DNA of 64,000 bases, taken from NCBI GenBank assembly GCA_914767715.1, contig OU612071.1, positions 10,153,493 through 10,217,492 on the forward strand. Direction: 5' to 3'. Below are positions 57,575 to 64,000 of the stretch, piece by piece. Each line of letters opens with the position of its first letter. Position 1 is the first letter of the stretch. A program made the translations under genes and the position numbers. The notes beneath the pieces were generated by a model that made no database searches, was not told where the DNA came from, and was given only the letters and a program-made list of their open reading frames with translations. This stretch comes from Membranipora membranacea. Taxonomy: Eukaryota; Bryozoa; Gymnolaemata; Cheilostomatida; Membraniporidae.

Positions 57575-58030
57575 TGAAAATTAGGCTCCCCCCTTTCTGG
57601 CGGTAATCGCTTGGAGGTAAGCGTACCCAGTGCAATGAATTTACTGTCAAAAATTGACTAGGTGAACGCTTTAATTGTTTATTTTATAAGTACCTCCACA
57701 CAGAACTTTCGATATTATCAACTGGGACATATGAAATCTAAGATGTCTTTTAAATAAAAAGTAGGCATCAAAGAAACAAAATACTTGGTGGATGAAAAAC
57801 CTTTTTGTAATGTAACCCCCCATATATATAGACAACTGAATTTCAATTCAATGTGAAAATAGTTTATTATCTATAGGTCTGAGAAAAATATCATCCTCAA
57901 AAAATTTAATTTTTTTCGGTTTATTCTAGCATATTGCTGTTTGTCGCCTTGCATCCAACAGCGCGTGGTACAACGCTTGGTTAGTTTTGTTGGCAGAAAG
58001 GAATGGATGGTATGTAGTTAGTGATAGTTA

Positions 58031-58135
58031 GGTCAGGTCAGGTCAGGTCAGGTCAGGTCAGGTCAGGTCAGGTCAGGTCAGGTCAGGTCAGGTCAGGTCA
58101 GGTCAGGTCAAGTCAGGTCAGGTCAGGTCAGGTCA
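58031..58135 (+). repeat. (GGTCA)21 pentanucleotide tract
   Basis: Twenty-one GGTCA units in phase, one of them AGTCA at 58111. Read across units each junction gives AGGTCA, the nuclear-receptor half-site, at a 5-bp period. Confidence 0.95.
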
Positions 58136-59165
58136 GTATCAAACACAAAGCAGGTACACAATCTAATAGATAGAAAGAATAAAAAATGAATTACTTTGTT
58201 TATCAACTTACATGAAATAGTTTGTCACAATGTTTTTTTTTTGTCATATGGCGGTTAGGACACTGAAAACGAATGCAAGACTACCAAGATGAAATCAAAC
58301 ACTGAGCCAATGATGGTTGTGCCTACCCCACTCAAGAAAGCCAGGAATAAAAAATCCAAATATTGTTGGCGCAAAATAATTAAAAATACAACATCAATTG
58401 AAAAATTATATTATAGAGTAGAAGGTACACGCTCTCTCCTGCGAGTTAGCTCTCTGTAAAGTAGGTTAATAAATTGGATCCATCTCTCGCCAAACTTGAT
58501 GATGCTAGAACTGAATATATATTCTTATGCTGTCCGCCTCTTGTACTACAATTCAGAAAAATACCTAAAAAACATGGTTGTTAAATATTTGAATACAAGT
58601 CATCACACAAATAGATGAGTCTTGCAGTAAATTTGAGTATTTTTTATAGAATTTCTTTTGCAAGACTTTCATGTTTACTTTCTATTTGTAAATGGTCTTA
58701 CATATTTTATTTGGCGTCAACCAACAGCATGACAGTGCAAAGAATTACAAGCAATATGTGATGGTTGATAAAATAAATTGTTCTTTTCAAATATGATAAT
58801 GTGATGTTTCACATTGGAGTCGCGTTAGTGTTACTTTCACTAGTCACAGTTTTTTTATCAAATATATTCATCCATTTAATGACTCTGACAAGGAATTGAA
58901 CACAGATTTTATGGTTGCCAACTATTTTTTTCATTATTTTACTCAACCCCTGTTCGTGCAAGGGTCAGTGAAATATTATCCGTCTTGAAAGTGGCTGGCA
59001 AATGTTGCATTATCCTGGGCTGGGGATTGGTTACAATTTGTGCTCCACTTTCAGTCTTTTCTAACTGTTTACATCTAGTTGTTTGACTGTTTGGTGACAT
59101 CATGTTGTAAAATCAAAGACTAATGAGGACCTTCTTTTTCTGAATTGGCTTACAATGTCCATATT
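58136..59165. other. Intergenic, 3' flank of the PAN-domain gene
   Basis: No gene. TTTATT at 58706-58711 is AATAAA on the minus strand and could serve the PAN gene, about 455 bases past its stop. Confidence 0.4.
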
Positions 59166-62100
59166 TCACGTGGCTAATAACTCACAATTGAGAGCATTGC
59201 TCGCTTCATTCACAGTGTCAGCATAAAGAATCTTCGGCAGGTTTTCCTCATCATCTCTTTCCCAAGTACAAGGAGTGATGTTCTGATTCTGTATGGCGAC
59301 CAGGTAGACAAAGTCTGTAGGACAGCCATCATGATCATGAACAATGTACATACTACGACAAGTAAGATGTCTGCAAAAGAAATATATGTAACGTTATATG
59401 TAGTGCAAGGTATGGTAAATGAGAGGACCTGCTCTTAACAATGTCACTTCTAGTATGAACTGCCCCCGGTGTGACAAGCATCCTTTATTGATTAGATTAG
59501 GCGACTGCAGTGGCCAGTCTCATTTTTGGTATGGTGCAAAATTTGACATGAAGAGACTGACAATCACTTCGGACACATGTAAGCATAGTTTTTTTAGTAA
59601 TTGTTAGAGCAAAATTACCGGTCCAAATATGAGCTGCTCATATAATGTATTCAAGAAGTTGTGCATAAAAATAGATATTTCTATTCATTAACTTTGTAAG
59701 TAAGTCCAGCTGTTAACAAGCCCACTGCAGCTGACTGGCAAATTTGTAGTATTTTTTTATTATTCAATATGTTTTTATTTCCTAGGGCGGTTTAATTGTG
59801 CAATATGTATGTTCCTTCTGATGGCAGCTTTAATGCAAGACTCCACAAATGGATAATTGAAGCAACACACATGTGAGCTTACTTTCGGTATTGCGGTGCT
59901 GTTTTGAATAATGTAACAAATTAAAAAAAGATTGCTGCACCTTCAATCACATGATGGACTGACATTCACAGAAAGTGTACTCTAACTGTCCATGTACTAA
60001 GATTTGAATTGCTACAAATAAATGTGACAAGAAATATGATTTTTGGGGTCAAGCTTTCAATCCGCAATTATCATGTGTGTGTGCATACTTCAGCTAAAGT
60101 CTTCAGTGGCAAATTGGTGCATGTGGAGAATAAAACAACATTAGGTTGACCATTAGACGATACGAAACATTTAAAATTTTATTGGGTTGAAACTCACTCT
60201 GCATCTGCGGGGCGCCAATACCAGTCTAAATCCAGAGGTTGGCTCCCTCTTGTGAGACTTGACCAGCTGCTTGAAATTAGATTTGATGCAGACAGCCATG
60301 ACTCATGTGATGTTCCTTCTCCCTCAAACAGCAGGTATTTTACCTCTGCTTCAGCAACATAAATCCCCAGACGAACCTGCTAAATATAATGATTGATTAA
60401 AGTTACTTTTTATTGCATATTTATTCATATTTATTACTTATTATTATATGCCAAGGAAACAAAATGGTTATCCGAACCATAGAAGGGAGTGGTATGGTAT
60501 GTAAGGAATGCACCCTAAATAATATTTAGTCTTAACAAATCACTAGAAAATTTCTGCTTCTTTTTCCCAATCTCATGTGCAAAAACTAGACTGCAAGGCA
60601 CCATCAAGCCCATGCAGATCAAACAATCAAGTGATGGTCATTTATAACCTCCCACGTACCACCCTCCCTGGGTATGAGAAACATGCTATGAAAATCAAAT
60701 CTTTCAGTGTAAGTACATATTGATAATATGATACATATTAACAGAGATTGGGCAATCATGTTGTGAATAGTGAACAGTTATACTACACTCTATTAATGAA
60801 CTTCATAGACAACTATATAGCACACTAGCCTGGTTAACATCAAGTTGCTCCCAGAATTGAACCGCACTACTTTTAATCACTTCAGCCTCACCACCATTGC
60901 ATGCCAGCTCATCCAAGTTGGTAGTTGTAGGAGTAGAAAACTCCTCATCCATCCATGGACCTGTAACCTGATTGCGCCATCTTGGGGTTTTGAGAAGCTT
61001 TGGTCGACAAAACACCATCTTCCATGAGTCTTTGAAAATGCAAAAATGTCAAGAGCTAGTAGGATTTTGGAACAATTCTAAATCTACAAAAGCGGCTCGA
61101 TTTATCATTGTTATTGAGACTAAAGCAATTTGCTTAACAGCAACAATACATACATGTGAGAGTATGATGGAAAGTTTAACTTTCATCATCGAGTAGAAAT
61201 GGAACACTGAATGGGAATTATAATGTTGGCCTGAGCTTGATAGCAAAGAGTTTGACTAGAGCCAAAGACTGTTTTAGCAAGCTAAACCAATGATGACCAG
61301 CATGAGCTCCCAGTTGCTCTTGTTATAAGTCAATGTACTTACCAGTTTTTCTTAGGGCTCCTGAAATGGGCTATGTAAGGCCAATAATTCTAATACATAC
61401 GGTGTGTTAATAGGGTGGCATAAGTAGAATGATCTGAGCTAGGCGTGTGCAATGGCATGGCTCAATTTTTCATCAGTTCATCCTTTTTTATTTATCTAAA
61501 TATTGCTACAAATGATAGTTTATTGAATGCGGTATTAAAACTTTGTTTTGTGAAGCTAGCAGTCACTCACAATTCCACAAAGCCAATGATATCAGTAATC
61601 ACCTCACCTCTTATATATCGGTAGTAAGAGGCTGTACCTTCCTCTGTGATCATATCTGTCCAATCGCCGTAAATGTCTAGAGAAGATACTGTGCATGTTT
61701 TCCGGACCATGCTGTAACTGCAAAACAAAGCAAAAAATACTGCCAATATTCTGGTATGAGGCTTGCACAGATGGCCAAACAAATATTAATTTGACTGTTA
61801 GACTGCATGAAAAACATTCCTAAAGATGATTGTAGATTGCCAATAAAAGTATATATATTTCAGGTGATATATTCTAGTGTAATAAAAAGTGGCTTCCAAG
61901 GAACACTAAAATTGAAGATTTAAATGTAAATAGCTTAGCATTTACATCTCTTAAATTGATTGTCTTATTTTTCTTTTAATGTTTCTCACCTGTACACATT
62001 ACATCTACATTTGAGCTTCAACAAACAAATATTGAGGCAGGCCTCAGCGCTGACAGCTCCTTCCTGTACTGTGTTCACAGTGTCAGCTCCTATCATTCCA

Positions 62101-63671
62101 TTCAACACTTTGACATTGTTTAGCTTTTTAAATTCATATTCTTCCAATGTCTCAAGATCCATATCTACAATGAATGGAAGCAAACCTTATGCAAAATATG
62201 TTGCAATGTCAATACGCTTCAATATGCTAAAGTCTCGAGAAAATTAGTTTGTTAGAAAAAAGAAAAGTTTAATTCAAGGGGACACTGATCTCCATAATTA
62301 AGACATCAGATTTCCAAAATAGTTTTATGATTGTTGTTTTAATAGTCGCAACACCTTCCCTTAAGGTCAGTCACCTTTTTTAATATAAACATCAGAGTTG
62401 TTAGATACAACATCCTTGATAGTGATCGGCAGAAGAGATGTTGTTACACAGTTTTCGGTGTCTTTCTCTTCATCAAAGCTGAATGCTACGCAGTCTGGCT
62501 GATGGTGACAGAGATATGCACAAGCGGTATGAGATTCCATCTGAGTGATATTATCTGGTGAACAGATAATGGCATCGGCTTTTATTCTTCTGAATCTGAC
62601 ATGTGTCACTGCACTATTTGCATGTGGTGATAAGATCTGCAAAAAGAAATTGCTCAAGAAATTGATATTCATGTCATTTACTTGTATTTCGAATCACTTG
62701 TACTGTTATCTTTACAGTTTTAAATCTTGCCATATATGATAAATCTGCCAGCATCCAGTCTCGTTGATCTGACATCTGTCACTGAACTATTTGCATGTGG
62801 TGATAAGATCTGCGAAAATTCAAATTAATATTTTGTTTTAAGAAAGTTATATCCATGTCAGCAACTCATATTCCAAACCTCATATACCGTTAGCTTTACA
62901 AACATGCCACACTACGGCGAACTTCAACTGAATATATATCTCTCGTCTTCCTTGTAAACCGGCGAGAAAGATTAAGTTATAAATATGTCAACATGACCTG
63001 CATTGTCCAAACACTGACACTACTTTACAGCATATCACTAGGAAGTTATGTCTCCACATTTTAAAGAATGGGCTGCAAAATAGTGGGAGTAAAGGCAAGG
63101 CAAGGTGGTAGTGTCTGGGCCAATTTTGCTTGCAGTTTGTGGGTCCAACAGGTCCCAGTAGTCAGTGGACCGCAGTGATTCGAACTCGCGCCTTCAACAT
63201 TTGCATGCCGAAGACCGGCGCTCTAGCCAGCTGAGCCACCTCCTATTCCTATGGTACTGAATTTTGACATCATCAAAATTTTTAATTTTCTAGCTGGGTG
63301 ATGCAAAAACAATAGAAAGGGCGTGCAAATGGTGTGCCACAATATTGAAACAAATGGTTACATACTTAACATGATTGCGTGTCAGACACTATACTATATT
63401 TCTATATGGAGGTTTATTTAAATGTGAAGCTGAAAATTAGCAGCAGCAGGACGAATATTTTAACTCCTGATAATCACTAATTGCTTTTTGACAGATCGAA
63501 TACCTAAGTTTCTAGCGGTACAAACACAATTTGGAGTCGAGATATTTCAGCACAATGTCCAAAAACATTTCAGCCGCACTATCCAAGAGAGGTGATTTAT
63601 GACTTTACCTGTTGGATTGAGCTGAGAGAACAAAATCCGGTGACAACAAAAAATAATGGGAGATACTCCAT
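59166..63671 (-). CDS. Secreted PAN-domain, lectin-like protein, seven exons, about 398 residues
   Basis: Exons 63671-63609, 62636-62375, 62164-61990, 61717-61608, 61029-60830, 60379-60198 and 59370-59166 total 1197 bases, an exact 399 codons, with matching phases. Exon 1 is a signal peptide (MEYLPLFFVVTGFCSLSSIQ). Exon 2 encodes a PAN/apple-like module (CSPDN, ACAYLCHHQPDCVAFSF, NCVT). Exons 3-4 give a second one (ACLNICLLKLKCRCNVY, then SYSMVRKTC). Exons 5-7 give a C-terminal domain found in many invertebrate secreted proteins (RWRNQVTGPWMDEEF, VRLGIYV, LISSSWSSL, GCPTDFVYLVA, PCTWERDDEE). Most splice sites are good. The exon 5 donor is best read as GC (CAG|GCTAGT) or a weak GT. The role is probably extracellular carbohydrate or protein binding. 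A TATAAATA box lies at 63737-63730. No lesion is seen. Confidence 0.8.
61350..61480 (+). repeat. Diverged piece of the 405-bp tRNA-like repeat
   Basis: GGGCTCCTGAAATGGGCTATGTAAGGCCAATAATTC and what follows parallels GGGTCCCAGCAATGGGCCAT...AATAACCC of the 53-54 kb array, with many changes. The pol III boxes are absent. It lies within intron 4 of the PAN gene. Confidence 0.6.
62752..62815 (-). repeat. Partial duplicate of PAN-gene exon 2 with its splice acceptor
   Basis: On the minus strand TTTTCGCAG is followed by ATCTTATCACCACATGCAAA and GTTCAGTGACAGATGTCAGA, nearly the start of exon 2 at 62636 (ILSPHANSSVTDVR against ILSPHANSAVTHVR). The frame ends after 29 codons without the cysteine part. 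Splicing to it would truncate the protein. Confidence 0.75.
63085..63250 (-). mobile_element. tRNA-derived SINE, copy at the right edge
   Basis: The minus strand reads GGAGGTGGCTCAGCTGGCTA (A box), GAGTTCGAATCACTGCGGTC (B box near 63180) and then a short body. Its head matches the SINE at 24500-24740 (CTCAGTTGGTTAGAGCGCCGG against CTCAGCTGGCTAGAGCGCCGG). It lies in intron 1 of the PAN gene. Confidence 0.75.
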
Positions 63672-63729
63672 GATGATTTTGTCCCAACACAGCTGAATCA
63701 ACTGACTGCTGTAGAAAGATTGATGCTCT

Positions 63730-63737
63730 TATTTATA
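63730..63737 (-). promoter_or_regulatory. TATA box of the PAN-domain gene
   Basis: TATAAATA on the minus strand, about 60 bases before the ATG at 63671, so a short leader with start near 63700 is expected. Confidence 0.6.
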
Positions 63738-64000
63738 AATCTTTCTATGTGTAAGCCGGTCACAAACAGAAAGCGTGCTCCAATGAGACTATGATATGAT
63801 AAGTATACGCTAATATTAGTATACGTTACTATTAATATATTCAGTGCCAATCAATATCAACTGTTAATATAACAAATTTATTATAAATTTGTGATATTTT
63901 TCAAAGGCTTTGGGCATAAATTACTTGAAACAATTCAAAGTGACATGTAAATGATAATACTTAGATGTTTGCCCAATCTGCAACAGTATCTGCTGCCAAT
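63738..64000. other. Upstream flank of the PAN gene
   Basis: AT-rich with a TAATATTAGTATACGTTACTATTAATATATT stretch of weak dyad symmetry near 63811-63841. No gene is seen. Confidence 0.35.

Noticed and set aside
59419-59607. 62-codon plus frame with a CPRC pair
   Set aside because: It lies in an intron of the minus-strand PAN gene and has no other support.

Overview
The window is nuclear DNA of an animal, very probably a non-vertebrate. Genes are split by GT-AG introns of a few hundred bases to several kb, coding density is low, the background is AT-rich, and tRNA-derived SINE pieces, DNA transposons and satellites are common. The Gly-X-Y gene at the left edge ends in the cysteine-rich domain of spongin-type short-chain (C4-like) collagens, known from sponges, cnidarians and several other invertebrate groups. 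The PAN-domain secreted protein at the right edge is also of an invertebrate-wide type. I cannot name the species.

Layout. 1-1320: 3' part of a short-chain collagen gene (+). 2.1-2.85 kb: decayed reverse transcriptase. 7.5-9.8 kb (+): exons of a probable single-pass receptor with a tyrosine-rich tail. 12.3-20.0 kb: two head-to-head genes for tiny secreted peptides (12.4-15.7 kb minus, 18.0-20.0 kb plus), each with a TATA box, a non-coding first exon, a signal-peptide exon and a mature-peptide exon. The intron of the minus gene carries a 2.4-kb foldback transposon. 22.3-45.4 kb is mostly mobile DNA: three or more copies of a retroelement-like repeat with RNase H remnants, a 125-bp CpG-rich miniature element in two orientations, a 5.6-kb hAT-like element with an 8-bp target duplication and nested elements, a 49/57-bp satellite, a duplicated coiled-coil reading frame, and an intron-bearing gene of a transposon-like family (38.8-41.8 kb). 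46.6-47.9 kb: a third tiny secreted peptide, with a CX3C...CX3C cysteine frame. 51.1-55.2 kb: a three-exon secreted acidic protein whose signal peptide is broken by a one-base frame change. 53.0-54.1 kb: about 405-bp tandem repeats with pol III promoter boxes. 56.5-58.1 kb: an AACGTCGCAA array and a (GGTCA)21 tract. 59.2-63.7 kb (minus): a complete seven-exon gene for a roughly 398-residue secreted PAN-domain protein.

There is no operon logic. The theme is secretion: collagen, a surface receptor, three mini-peptides, an acidic secreted protein and a PAN lectin-like protein, set among many transposons. The most notable content is the pair of paralogous amphipathic, Gly-terminated secreted peptides and the separate four-cysteine peptide, none of which I recognise as a known family. 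All exon joins are manual predictions checked only for splice dinucleotides, phase and protein coherence.
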